64,000 nt of DNA from Tetrapyrgos nigripes (lineage: Eukaryota > Basidiomycota > Agaricomycetes > Agaricales > Campanellaceae): positions 124,001-188,000 of the forward strand of contig JAACJM010000078.1 in the NCBI GenBank assembly GCA_013368315.1, in the 5' to 3' direction. Positions 31,217 to 42,560 of the stretch are shown here, piece after piece. Within the stretch, counting starts at the first letter, position 1; every line of letters begins with the position of its first letter. The notes beneath the pieces were generated by a model that did no database searches, had not been told where the DNA came from, and was given only the letters and a program-made list of their open reading frames with translations. A program made the position numbers and the translations under genes.

Positions 31217-31862
31217 TCTTCCGTGGATGCAAAATTCTCCTCGTCGCTCAGTAATACGTAGAACAGTACCACATAACACATACAATATTATCTTCTTCTA
31301 GCTACTCCCGCATATTGCTAATGAACTGCCATTTATATTCCATATTCCAGATATCGTTCTTAATCGAACCACATCTACAGTACTCATTTAGCATACCTCC
31401 TTCCGCGGCATCTTTGACGATACTAATCCACGGGTACGAACACAGGTACGTTGTCAAAGATGAGCGCATATTTGCCCAGACCGGACCAGCGCATAGCGGG
31501 CTTTCACTGGGAGTAAGTAATCAAATCGTTGTATCAACCAACCAGTCTATGGGACTTCAAGTTGGCAGTGGCCCTGGCTGGCAAGGATATAAAAACCCTC
31601 TGAATCAAGGTCCATTTCTCCAGACACCAACCTTCCTTCACTGTTCAATTGTCTCAACCTTTCTCTCTTCATCTTCTTTCATCTTTCAACGGGCTGGTCC
31701 CTGTTCCTTCTACTCTACTCTACTTCATCGCAGTATCTTGGGCTGGTCCTCTGACTACTGTAATCAACCTCGTTACTCTATTCTTCCACTCTGCTACCTA
31801 CTCGACCCAGTTTCTGAATTCCCTCCTTCATCACTCTTCCGCCTCACGAATCAGGAATCAAA
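31217..31862. other. Upstream region of the 31.9 kb secreted gene
   Basis: Holds TATAAAAA at 31588-31595, pyrimidine-rich sequence (31610-31850) typical of fungal promoters or 5' leaders, and no separate gene. The TATA lies 275 bp from the ATG, so a long leader or a 5' UTR intron is possible. Confidence 0.45.
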
Positions 31863-32861
31863 ATGATGTTCAACAACAAGCTCAGGTCTAAGGTTTTGTA
31901 CCTCTTCCTCGCACTCGCCGTTTTACAGGTGGCGGTGAACGCAGCTCCGGCAAGTTCAAGCGGAGAGAAGGACGCAACAAAATCGGGCTCAACGAAATCT
32001 GACTCTTTCCCGTTTAAGCCCGTACGCATTTTTATATAACATTCTCGTGAACTTGTATTGATCCTGGTCTGTTCCTCATAGTACTGTCCCCGCCGCGGCG
32101 GCAAGTCCAGCGGTACCGGTTCCTCCACAAAGAAGACGACGACCGGTAAACGCGATGGTTCAGATGGAGAATTTGTAACCTTGTCATCCCGGGGCAGTGA
32201 AGTGTTCCTCGGATTCCGTGGTGTAGAAGAGGCATTGGCTGCCGAATACGCAAAAGGTCAATACCCTGAACATTTGGACCGTACGGCGGAATTGGGTGTT
32301 GGGATTTATGTTGCCAACAATTTCGATAGGTACGTGTCGAGGTCAACTCTCTCTCTGTCTGTTGACCTCTGAACCATTTCGTTTCATATAGCTCGTACAA
32401 TCGCAAGGACAAAGTCTGTTTGGTCTACGCCAAAACTCTCGCTGACTGGAAGACACTTGCCAAGGTGAGTTCCTTCAAAAACTCAATCAGCAGGAGAACC
32501 CCATGTATTCTTACCCATTTCTTCATCTCAGATCTGGTTCACTGAAGACAAGTTTAACGGCAAACCCGTCATCGCAGATTTCCAAAATGACAAACTCCGC
32601 GCCAAGCAGGAGGACAACCGTAAAGCAGCTGCTGAGAGCACTGGTCTAACAGTTGGCACAAAGCAAGGCTCTTCATACCCGATGATCAGGTTCTCTGCGT
32701 ATGGGAGTGGTTCGGCACAGATGGCTATCCCCAACCATATGATCAAGGATCACATCATCATTAAGTGTTACGACAAGAATGCTGCTGAAGTGAAGGCTGC
32801 AAAGGCAGTGAAGTATGAGGAGAAGGCTGAAGAGTGGAACATTAAGTTTACTAAATGTTAA
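31863..32861 (+). CDS. Secreted protein of about 270 residues with ADP-ribosyltransferase-like motif order
   Basis: ATG at 31863, signal peptide MMFNNKLRSKVLYLFLALAV ending near VNAAP. Four exons, introns with donors GTACGC, GTACGT and GTGAGT. After a Ser/Lys/Gly-rich linker with YCPRRGGKSSG comes EVFLGFRGVEEALAAEYAKG, then LDRTAELGVGIYVANNFDSS, YNRKDKVCLVYAKTLADWK, and a C-terminal half with AQMAIPNHMIKDHIIIKCY. The order R-G ... G-x-G-x-Y-x-A ... resembles the start of ADP-ribosyltransferase folds and of related fungal secreted proteins, but the catalytic glutamate region is not obvious. It is offered as a possible fold only; no activity is claimed. Stop TAA 32859-32861. Extracellular by signal peptide. 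Confidence 0.7.
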
Positions 32862-33033
32862 TTCGGGGATTGGGGATTAGGTTTAGGGAATTTTATGGGT
32901 AGATTAGCAGAGTCAATGGCAGTCAGTCAGAAAGCTACCAGCTATCTTGGCCCACTCCTTTATCCTTGTTCTCCTCCGTAAGAATACGTAAATAATCACA
33001 CAATGTCACCATTAATCATAAGTCGACTACTAT

Positions 33034-33688
33034 CTACATGCAGTACTCCACCGGGCTCAAATCAGTGATCTTTTCCGGATCAGCAAACATCGCAAAGAGC
33101 TCGCTATCCAAAACCAAGTTCTCAGTATCGGCAAGGTTGGAAGACTTGTATGCGTAGGTGCCTTGGGCGGTTTGACCATTGACTATAGGAGATAATCAAT
33201 CATCAATACAAAGGCATGACTACGATACTAGCATTCCACGAAAGAATGCGAGTAGAAGAATGCCATAGCTATGAACTTACAACGGATACTAAACGAGCTG
33301 CAACAAAAATTAGCACCATTGAACAACGTGGAAGGTAGTGCGATGGGTAGAGTAAATTTCGAAGGAGAGGGACAGTTTCCGCCGCATGGAGTGAAATCGG
33401 ATGGGATGGCGCTTCGGTTGAAGTGGGAACCTGTCAGGGACGATATAGTAACATAGTAGGAATTGGTTTATAGTAATAATCAGCATGATGAACGGAAGAA
33501 CAATCAAAGGGCTTGGGAAGGCTGTAATAATGAATAATGGCTCATTGCTCACCATCTCCAGTGAAACACAACGGAGTCGTACGCGTGGTCGGTTTAGCAG
33601 CGACACCAGCGGCGAAGATGAGGAGAGCACTGCCCATTAGCGCACTAAGAGCAGATTTGGAGTTGAATTTGGAGTTGGTGAAGGCCAT
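33034..33688 (-). CDS. Secreted Cys-rich protein, family member 3
   Basis: ATG at 33688; MAFTNSKFNSKSALSALMGS with hydrophobic LLIFAAGVAA forms the signal peptide. Three exons at the same positions as members 1 and 2. Mature part: AIPSDFTPCGGNCPSPSKFT, LPIALPSTLFNGANFCCSSF, NGQTAQGTYAYKSSNLADT and C-terminal SPVEYCM; TAG at 33036-33034. The six cysteines are conserved; the DLF/LGG segment is more diverged. Same strand as P450 to the right but separate promoter. Function unknown. Confidence 0.85.
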
Positions 33689-33756
33689 GATGATTGTTGC
33701 AATCCGCTGAGGTGAGTTGAAGCAACGTATTATACGTAGTTGTCTGGAGTTCGAGA

Positions 33757-33765
33757 CCTTTTATA
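33757..33765 (-). promoter_or_regulatory. TATA box of secreted member 3
   Basis: TATAAAAGG on the minus strand, about 70 bp before the ATG, the same distance as in members 1 and 2. Confidence 0.6.
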
Positions 33766-34355
33766 TGTCTTTCAGATCTTAATTTCAAAATACTTGTAGC
33801 ACAGGTATCAGTGCGGAAAGATGTCTAGCAAGTCACGGGCAGAACGACGCTAGGGAACGGGAAGTTGTAGTATGGTGGGCGGGAAAGTCAGTATGTATAC
33901 GGCGATGGGGGCGGAATGAAGTAGATGTGTACCTGGAGGTTAAGGCGCTGCTATTATCAGTTAGCTTCAGCGCTCCGCAGTTACGAATCTGTCCCAGGAA
34001 CGTACAAAGTACGGCCTCAAAGTCTTATTCATAGTCTAGGAAAAGGCCGCTCTTTGAACATAGTTGACACGCTGAAGTCCAGGTTCATAAGGATATAGCG
34101 CATTATAGCGCCTCGAACACCGTGAGCATTTTCCGAAGTCAAGGTCAAGTCTTCTCTCGATTATGACGCACACTAGACATATTTCGCTTCGCATAGAAGT
34201 AAAGATCTAGTCAGAAATAATTAGTGAGGCTGTATGGTTCAATTAAGAGCCTTTGATTCCAAGAAATATTCGTACACGATGTACCTGAACTTATCAATAG
34301 CAACGCTCCTGGCAAAATTTACACATTGAATGGAATTCCCGGTTAAGGGTAGATC
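33766..34355. other. Intergenic, no gene seen
   Basis: Between secreted member 3 and the P450 stop codon. Background frames only. Confidence 0.5.
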
Positions 34356-36952
34356 CTACGCAGCCCTCAGTTCCACGTTAAGTGGCATCGAGGGTCCAAA
34401 TGCTCCTTTCCCTTTGACTACTGGAACCATTAGACCAGCCGGAAGCCTCTGCAACTCATATTCGTCCTCCATTTTCCCAGCATTAGACTTACATGGTACA
34501 ACAGGGAAAGAAAAGTCGAAGGATTCGAGAAGGGTGAACAAGATGGATTGCATTTCCATGAGCCTATACGGGTATAGATATTGTATTAGAACAAGAAATT
34601 TATTGGGGTTGGTCCACTTACGCGAAACGCCAGCCAATACATCCTCTGATTCCACCACCTGGAAAATATGGACATTATCAGATGTCATCTGCAGCTGGTT
34701 ATCATGTATGGTAGTGTTCTTACTGAAAGTCGTCCTATTTGGTAGGATTGAGAGATAATGAACAGGGTGGCCAGATAAGAACGCATTAAGGAAGCTCACA
34801 GATTGCTCATAACTCCAATATTCGTCTGACTCATTCTGTTGTCCGATCCAAGGAATCGAGAGGGATTCCATTTGTTAGCGTCTGGTCCCCACACACACGC
34901 GAGACTTATCCATATAAAAAATCTGTCGGTATATCCATCTTGAGAAGAGTAAAGAGCATGCACTCACCGATTATACGCGCCAATACTGACGTGAATGCGC
35001 TGGCCCTTCTTGATTGGGATTTGACTGACAACCTCACCCGAGGCAGTAATAATTGGAAATTCGAGTGGGATGATATCATCGTTCGCAGCTTCCCGATGAG
35101 CTTGGGGAAGTATCGAATGGAGACGGAGAGCTTCCTGTAAGGTAGGATTGCCCGGTGCACGTAGGTATTCAGCTATTGTTGAAAAGACCTCGGAGTGCCT
35201 CAGACTTACCTTGATGACGGCGTTGAAATAGGGCATCGAGTCATAGTCTTGACTGGTAGGCACGCTATCTGGACCAATCTTTGCTCGGAGGTCACTTATC
35301 TCGTGATGCACTCTAGCTTGGTCTTCTGAATGTTGGCTGAGTTCGTAGAGCAAGTAGGTGGTACTAAATGAGATCGTTTCTTGACCTGGAAATCCATGGA
35401 TGAGAGCTGGTACTCATTGACTGGAGCGCAGACAACTGACCTGCCGAAATCATAGTCCTATATTCGATAGAAAAGGCAGCTCAGACGTTGGAGGATGAAG
35501 CTTGCGATACGGAATTGGCACACTTACGCGACTTGAGCAATCACTTCAGAATCATTCAGTCTTCTCTTCGTGTCCTCGGTATGGTTCGCCCGAGCTTGCT
35601 AGCTATTAGATGACTAGTCCAGGTGCCTAGATTGAGTGGAAAAGACGCACCTAACACGGATAAGATGTCCTTTTTATCCCTCACATCTTCCTCTTCTGCC
35701 CATTCCTTGCGCTCATACACGTTTCTGGCGATCCGTCTGAGCTCGGTCAAAAACGTGTGATGGCGTACATTCTCTTTGATTGGGAACATGTTGAAAAGAG
35801 CGGGAGAATATCGTTCCAGAGAACGCTGAAGAATTGTGAGCTTAGTAGGCTTGATGGAATCCTTGCTTGAGGATCGTCAGGAACTTGCAACGGTGGTATA
35901 TCACAAAGGTCTTACAATATCTCTGAGAACAGGACTCTCAAAGGTATGCCTTCCTTGTTATCTATAGCGCCAAAGTCGAAATCAAACGAGGCTTTATAAG
36001 CGGAGTTAACGTGTATGAGCATAAGTAGTTCGTCTTCCTTCGAAGGCTAATCAACGACATACTTTTCCCAATGATATCCAGCGTCATTTTGCCCAACCAG
36101 AAGGGTATATTGAACTTCTTCCCGGTCAGACCGTCTTGAGCCATATCTTCTTTCCACTTGCGCGAAAGCTTGATCCAACAATGGAAAACTCAGCATGTAC
36201 GCTTAGCGAACGGCGATCAAATTTAAACTCACATGCAACGCAGACTCCTGAAACATAGTCAAGAATTGCCTAAGTTGTTGAGCGGAAAAGGCCGGATTGA
36301 GGACCTTCCGCTGGCGCTGATGTATCTCGCCTAGAAAAGTGGATATCAGCATGGAGTCTCGCTGACGAGCTGAAAGGGGTTCTTGCCGTCAGCCCATAAA
36401 ACACCTTTGTCGAAAAGTCGACAAATACGACGCTGGAAGTCGACCGGTCGAAGGAAGCGGTATCCTGAAGAAAAGACTGAATGTCAGGCCCAGACTGATA
36501 GCCATATGACAAGATAACTTGCCAGAAGTTTGGAGAATGTACTGTAACGCTCGCGGGTCTGCTGTCATCAATACATCCTCCTGTAAAGCAGATGGTCATA
36601 AAAATTGAGTCTTGAGGATCCATACGAGGGAGGACATACTGCGTAGACACCAGATACTCTGAATGCTGTACCGTATTCTTCGTACCATTTGTACTCCTTG
36701 TCCCCTACATTCTCCTGCTGAAAGAGGTCGTATTCATAACCTGACGAATACCAAAAATAAAGGGGCGTTTATTATTACATACAGACGAAAAGCAAGCTAC
36801 TCACCACATAGGAGCGAAGTGGGAGCGGGTCCGCGTAAAAATTTGAGAGGCTTTTGTACCACATATAAGATGAGGCGAGTGGCGAACCATAATCCTCCGA
36901 GGAGGACCATGAGGTTGGGGAATGTCAACGGAAGGTGCAGCGTCGATAGCAT
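34356..36952 (-). CDS. Cytochrome P450 monooxygenase, about 13 introns
   Basis: ATG at 36952 (MLSTLHLPLTFPNLMVLLGG) gives an N-terminal membrane anchor; an upstream TTG in frame is not used. Motifs after splicing: GVLWADG/EIHQRQRKVLNPA (C helix, WxxxR variant), SFDFDFGAI, I-helix AGQET with following TISFSTTYLL, K-helix EALR (ExxR), WNPSRF (PERF-like), heme loop FSGGGIRGCIGWRFA (FxxGxRxCxG with the heme thiolate Cys), end LRAA and TAG at 34358-34356. All key residues are present, so it is predicted active: a heme-thiolate enzyme on the ER membrane using NADPH reductase to hydroxylate a lipophilic substrate. The substrate is unknown and no pathway genes are adjacent. One intron (about 36385) begins GC instead of GT. 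A TATA box is 60 bp upstream. Confidence 0.88.
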
Positions 36953-37012
36953 ATTGCTCGTGCAGAGCGGAAGTAGATAGCTTGAGTAGAGTGTTGGATC
37001 CAATGGGATCTC

Positions 37013-37020
37013 TTATATAA
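37013..37020 (-). promoter_or_regulatory. TATA box of the P450 gene
   Basis: TTATATAA, 61-68 bp before the ATG at 36952. Confidence 0.6.
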
Positions 37021-37166
37021 CAATACTCTCAACCTGGGAAAAGAAGTTAGCCGCAGCAGGGAGTACTACGTCTAGAGTATGACACGATCGCATGACGCAC
37101 GTTAGATTGCACTTGTTGAACAAAGTCGACCGACATCGGCTGGACGAAAGTCAGCAGTTACCTATT

Positions 37167-37455
37167 AGTCGCTGTCAGTTTGTCAGAACCTGAATATGCA
37201 TTTGAAGTAGAGTTTGTGCGCTTCAGGAAGACCTAGACCTACCTACACCAGTGGGAAAACGGCTCGGGTAATTTCGTCCAGTCAGACCAGTTGACCACGA
37301 GATCTTTGGTCAGAAGTCGCTGTAAGTTTGTCGGAACTCATATATGCCTTTGAAATAGAGTTTGTGCGCTTCAGGAGCCCTACCTACACCAGCGGGAAAT
37401 TGGCTCGGGTAATTTCGTCCAGCCGGACCAGTTGGCGACGAGCGCTTTGGTCGGA
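37167..37455 (+). repeat. Tandem duplication, two units of about 148 and 141 bp
   Basis: Unit 1 (37167-37314) and unit 2 (37315-37455) share AGTTTGTGCGCTTCAGGA, CTACCTACACCAG and GGCTCGGGTAATTTCGTCCA. Divergence is modest. They lie upstream of the P450 promoter on its 5' side. No known element matches. Confidence 0.85.
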
Positions 37456-40400
37456 CTGCCTTTCAGCTAGATGACCAGAAGACGTACTCTATCACGGAGA
37501 CGGTAAAATTTTTCGTACGTTGCATACAGAAGACTTACCTTTCAGGTTTATGGTCATCTTGCAGCTTTGACGTCTTTCAAAAGAGTCAGTTGTTGCTTTT
37601 CCAGCGGAGAGACTCGCTGTTTCGCCCATTAGGTTTGATTTTGCTGACGCACCCTTTGTGAGTTACAAAAAGCCCATAACGTTCAGTCAGCTGCATAACT
37701 TAACAGCAGTGAGGAAAATCGCTGTCTTGCAGAAACATCGAGCGCAGTGCAGCAATGAACAGAGCACTCGTCGTTGTCGAAAAGAGGAGGGTCAGCCATT
37801 GCTGTAATACCGTCATGTGATGGTCCATGCACTGTAGCACCAGACCATTGCCACGTTTCTCCTGGACCTCTCATCCAACTCTCATCTACTCGCGGTCTTG
37901 CCTCAGTCATCAGTGTCGTTGCAGCGAAGCTCTGACTCTGGAATATTGTGATTTTTCTTCGGTTTGGTTACAAGGCCTTTAGGCTGCGTAATTTGCCATG
38001 CGAAGCAGTGGCACCTTTCCCCAGTTTGTATTTCTGGTTTGGATTGTTAAGCGATTGCGTTGTAGCAAACTTCACAAAGTTATTGGCACAACACAGGCCA
38101 CCAAATGCTCCTATATATGACACATATACACCCACGTCTGCCAAACTACCTTGCTCTTGTGATGCCTGGCTTACACTGAATCTGTTCCGACGATGATGTT
38201 CTTTTCTTACCTGCACGCCCCTGCAAATTGAACTCTTCCCCTGACCCCGTTGAAAACTTGATTATTGGCTACATACTCTCAATGACTTTGAGCATAAGTT
38301 ATGTGTACACGATCTCAATCTCGTAGAATCTCTCTCAGCTTGAACCAGCTGAATGTGATATCCGTTTCACGCATTCTAGACCGGCTTCTGCAAATGGTAT
38401 GTACTTATGTGTTGTTTATAGCTTACACTTTAATTTTGCCCGACGAGCCCAGCTTGGTATCCTCATGTTTCCTCGAATGTTCGATGCCTTCCCTTGTTCA
38501 CATCTCCAAGTAGTCTTCCGCAGAACGGCTCCGTGCATTCGTGTGAATTCACGCACACCTGATCATTCCCACCATTCTGGGTACTATCGGGCAGAAGCGG
38601 TTATGGCATCTCAGTGGGAACTATGTGCTAGGGCCTGATCTGAACTTTCCTCATTGAGCAAAACGAGGGTCAACGTTCCGAGGGTTGAAGCAGAGATCCT
38701 TGTTATCTCATGATTATTACCGCCTCAAACTCCCTTTCAACCACTTCTGGACCACTTCATGATCAATTAAAGAACGATCCGCCATGGATTCAGGGTCAGA
38801 CAGGTGTTCCAAAGCTTCAAACCCTCAGACGTTTCAGAATGACTTTCCGGACGGCTACATACTCAAGCTAAGCCATCTCAAGCGCTCAGTTGTCATCAAT
38901 AAAAGACAACCTCTCAACTATAACATCAAATGGGAATGATAAAGGCGGGATTGCGACAGTGTGTTGATGTACGTGTTTGAACTAGTCTAACAGTCCACTG
39001 GTTTTTGTAAAGCAATGATCAGTCTGTGTCCTGATCATTCATTCTCTTCTTTCAAAGAGGATTTTATGAAGACGTTTAGCGCAGCCGCATCGGAGTGGTT
39101 CCGAATCGAGAGGGATCATAAGTAGATGAAAAGGGCAAGTCCGACAGATCCCACGTGGAGCCTGAAGGATTTGCGAAATAAGGGCAAACAAATCTCTTCG
39201 ACCAAAACCACGACAACATCCAAGTAGCTTTCCCACAAGCATGCAGCATAGTTGGAAGGAAGCTAAGAGCATAGAATGCAACCAAGTGTCCCAAGTCTTT
39301 CTTGACAGTCTCCTTCTATCTCCACAGTCTTGGTTTGGTCTCGGTCTTATCTCTTCGGCCGGCGAGAATGAAGCCCACAGCAACAACAGAAAACATTGAA
39401 GCACAAAATCCACCAGCTTGTATTAACGCTCTTGTACAAAAGTGTGTATTTTTTCATTTTCTCTTTCTTCAAATTAAACGATATAGCATCCCACTATACT
39501 TTCTTTCAAGAACCAGGACTTCCCCACAGAAGTCGCCGAAGCCTTCTATCTACCTAGCTTCAACACCAGCACCCTATCTGCCCATGTACGGTTCTGGTCC
39601 CAGTCCTAGGGTGTCACGGTCATCTTTGTAAGACTACAACTGTTACGCTATGTCTTCGACTGCAGCAGGGTTTGGGCCGAGCGGTGTTCGCAAGATCGGC
39701 AGGGTCCCCGGAGGAGCATTTTTGTGTGCGTTGGGTTTTGTCTGGTTGCAGTTTGAGTTATACTGACGATCTTTTTTTGTTCTTCCTTCTCTAATTCTTC
39801 CTCCCTCCTCCCTCTTCTGCCTTCCTCCCATGCCCATGCACCCATTACTCTCTTCCTTCAACGTGTGGTACGTCGCATCCTCATCGACAATGTTAATACC
39901 GCACCTACCCGACACGCCCTCTCGACTATCACAACACCCCATCATAGGGTCATACGGTCTTGTTTTAATGTATCCATGACCATCTTGCCCGTACCTTTCC
40001 TTTACATATCTTGTTCACTCCCATCACCTTTCCCGTTATTGACTTCCTTCGTCTGCATATGCGTTCGTTCTGATTGTCTCGTCTTTGCACCGTTCTTCGA
40101 CTTGTCGGCAGCTTGTCCTAGTCCATGTTGACGGCGGGCGCTTCCTGCATCTCGTTCCTCTCGACGCCCTCATTGTTTTCGCTCACGTCTTTATGTGTTA
40201 CGAACTACGACTACAACGACCACCTCTTCTACCATTCCTTCCTTCACTTCTCGTCCTCTCAACATCAAACCTTCATCATCACCGTCATCTCTCACTCCCT
40301 CATCCCATTTGTCTCCATATCTCCGGTCTTCTTGCAAAACAACAACGGAAGACATCGACGACGACCCGCAAGGCCTCCCTCTTCTCTCCTTTCTCCACAT

Positions 40401-41749
40401 TCTCCACTCGTCGCGGCCGCTGGTGCTGATGCCGATAATCTTCCCTTACCACTCCCCCCTCTTCCACCTGCCATTTGTCCCTTCAGGCTCTCCCTTTTTC
40501 TCTCCCCTCAACGGCACTTTTCCCTCCGCTTTGGCTCGGGGAAGAATCCGTTCCCCTCCTGAACATGGATTGACGGATTACCTCAATATCGAAAACTGTC
40601 CTCAAGAATGTCGATCGTTTGCGGATGGAATCACTTTGATGAAGTAGTTATGATAGCGATTGGCAGTTATGTTTAGAAATGGTTTTAGGACGAAGGAATA
40701 GACGAAGAAAGGCTGGGTCTCGGGATTGACCGGATAGGATTGGTGGGATATAAAGTTGGGAAGGAGGCAGAGAATATGGATACAGACGCCAGTGATGATT
40801 GGCAAATGCGTGGAAGGCGGAACCAGTAAAAGAGTGCTTGAAACTGGATTAGACGACACCTGCTGATGTGGACGGGAAGTTAGAATTGGGTTTCTTGGGA
40901 AGCGTCGACGGGAGCAGCTCGGAAGAAGGCGCTTATCAGAACTCGTGAAACCTCTTTTATCCCCAATGCCGATGGCCTCAAGAAAGCCAACGCAAACTCG
41001 TGCTCAATAGTCTCCACTTCCTTTTTCGAACCCATTGTCACGTTCAGCCCCTGCATCATCTTTATCTCAATTACCCTGCCCACAGCCGATTCTTACATTT
41101 TCTCAGATTTATCCCTTCTTGTCTCTCAACCCCTCCCACCTCACTTCTACTCTTGAACCTCATGGTTCCCTCATCCACCCTAGCTCGTCCTCTTTTCTCA
41201 GTTGAGGTTGAGATTGGTTGTGGTCGAGGCGTCGAATCATTTACGTTATGAGTAGGTGTTGAGGCTTATCTTGGTCTGCCTACGGGGGAATGATCTATGG
41301 AAGGAGCAGGAGAGGCGGTGAAGGGCGACTGCCGGGTTTAGGAGTCTAGCCATCGATCTCTGGTCTGTGTCGTGGGTTTTCGACCTCGAGATGGTGATGT
41401 TTGAGATGCTGTGACTAAATGTTTCGAGTTTCTCTCTATTGCTGCATCCACGAACCACCTGTAACGTTAACCGTAGTTATGTATTACGTACCTACTTCTC
41501 TCTCGTGTACACCATCTCTGTATTGCTGTACTACTTTCTCTGCGCCAATCCAAAAATTAACATTTCATCATGATCCTCATTCAGAGTCCTTTTCCTCGTT
41601 GCTCCTTCGTCGGCATCACGATAATAGTAAAACGGAGAGCGAGAAAGGCGGATTGTACACAAGAACGCACTTATTTAGTGCTCAGTGGCATGAAGTCGGA
41701 GCAAAAGTGTTGAAAGGAACCAGCCATCATACCATCAATTTCTCACTAC
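37456..41749. other. Gene-poor interval, no supported gene
   Basis: About 4.3 kb. 37620-37900 resembles 60985-61170 (see findings). From about 39770 to 40650 the plus strand is strongly pyrimidine-rich; many frames of 60-150 codons are open because of this composition, and none has a domain, signal peptide or splice support. Short frames at 39643-39945 minus (ending TPLGPNPAAVEDIA) may be an exon of an unseen gene but cannot be extended. Confidence 0.4.
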
Positions 41750-42560
41750 AACAAACAAATCTTCAAAAGCTATTACGGTGGCGAATGGCGTGTTACATGT
41801 TGAATCAATGATTGGCACCCTACTCGTTGACGAAGGTAGAATACTATACATGGGATGTGTTGACCCACACCTTATATATGGCTGTGAGGTCACACTCGAT
41901 GTCAGCAAGGACCATTTGAAACTACCGGAAAATGTTCAAGAGCGGTTTTTCTTGGTATTTGGGCAACCGCGTGAACTGTGACTGTATTCACCGAAACTGG
42001 GATCATCCCTATTGCTTTGCGACGTATAAACTTGCTTATGCGCTTTTACATTTATGCGTTACAACAACCAAGAGATACTACTTAAAATTGCTAAGCAGAC
42101 CTTTGAAAATTCCTGGTGATGACGCCCCCCTTGTGATTGTTGCTCAAAGGTTGCCAGCTTACCTTCGAAACGTCGATAATGCCATCACTCTTCTCGAGAA
42201 GCTCAAAGATGCTCCAAGTAAATGGGTCGATGCCGAGCAAAAACGAACCAGCGAGAAGACCTATTTGCAGCCTATGCGGAAGAAACCCCATCCAGACGGC
42301 ACTGGCTACATACAGAAAGTAAGATACATGCGTCAGTATCTCAAGGACATTCGTAATGTGCGACACCACATGGCTCTCACGAAGGCCTTTTGCGGCATGA
42401 CATTCCCTTGGTTGTGTGAAGATTACGCTGGACGGATCATCACCGTAAGTACTATGATGAACGTCTATGTCGCTTTTGCAAAATTGAATGTGAAGATTTT
42501 GAACACGCATTGCTCAGTCAACATGATCCCTGTAACGATCCGTCCTAGATCGGAGTATTT
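41750..42560 (+). pseudogene. LINE-type reverse transcriptase C-terminal relic
   Basis: Translated in three frames it reads LKLPENVQERFFLVFGQPRE, then TETGIIPIALRRINLLMRFY, then KTYLQPMRKKPH, YLKDIRNVRHHMALTKAFCG and finally ERLCRFCKIECEDFEHALLS. This order (TETGxxPI.RR.xLLxRYxY, then the LCRFC...C...EHALL zinc knuckle) is that of the C-terminal part of LINE-type reverse transcriptase proteins common in Agaricomycetes. At least two frameshifts and several stops; no RT core is present. Dead fragment. Confidence 0.7.

Noticed and set aside
31863..32861. Calling the secreted protein a toxin.
   Set aside because: Motif order alone is weak and the catalytic region is not recognisable; only a possible fold is stated.
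36953..37003. Longer P450 N-terminus starting at 37003.
   Set aside because: That codon is TTG; the first ATG at 36952 gives a standard hydrophobic anchor and lies 61 bp after a TATA box.
39643..40650. Several 100-150 codon frames in pyrimidine-rich DNA on both strands.
   Set aside because: Open frames follow from skewed composition; overlapping frames are equally open and no domain, signal peptide or splice structure appears.
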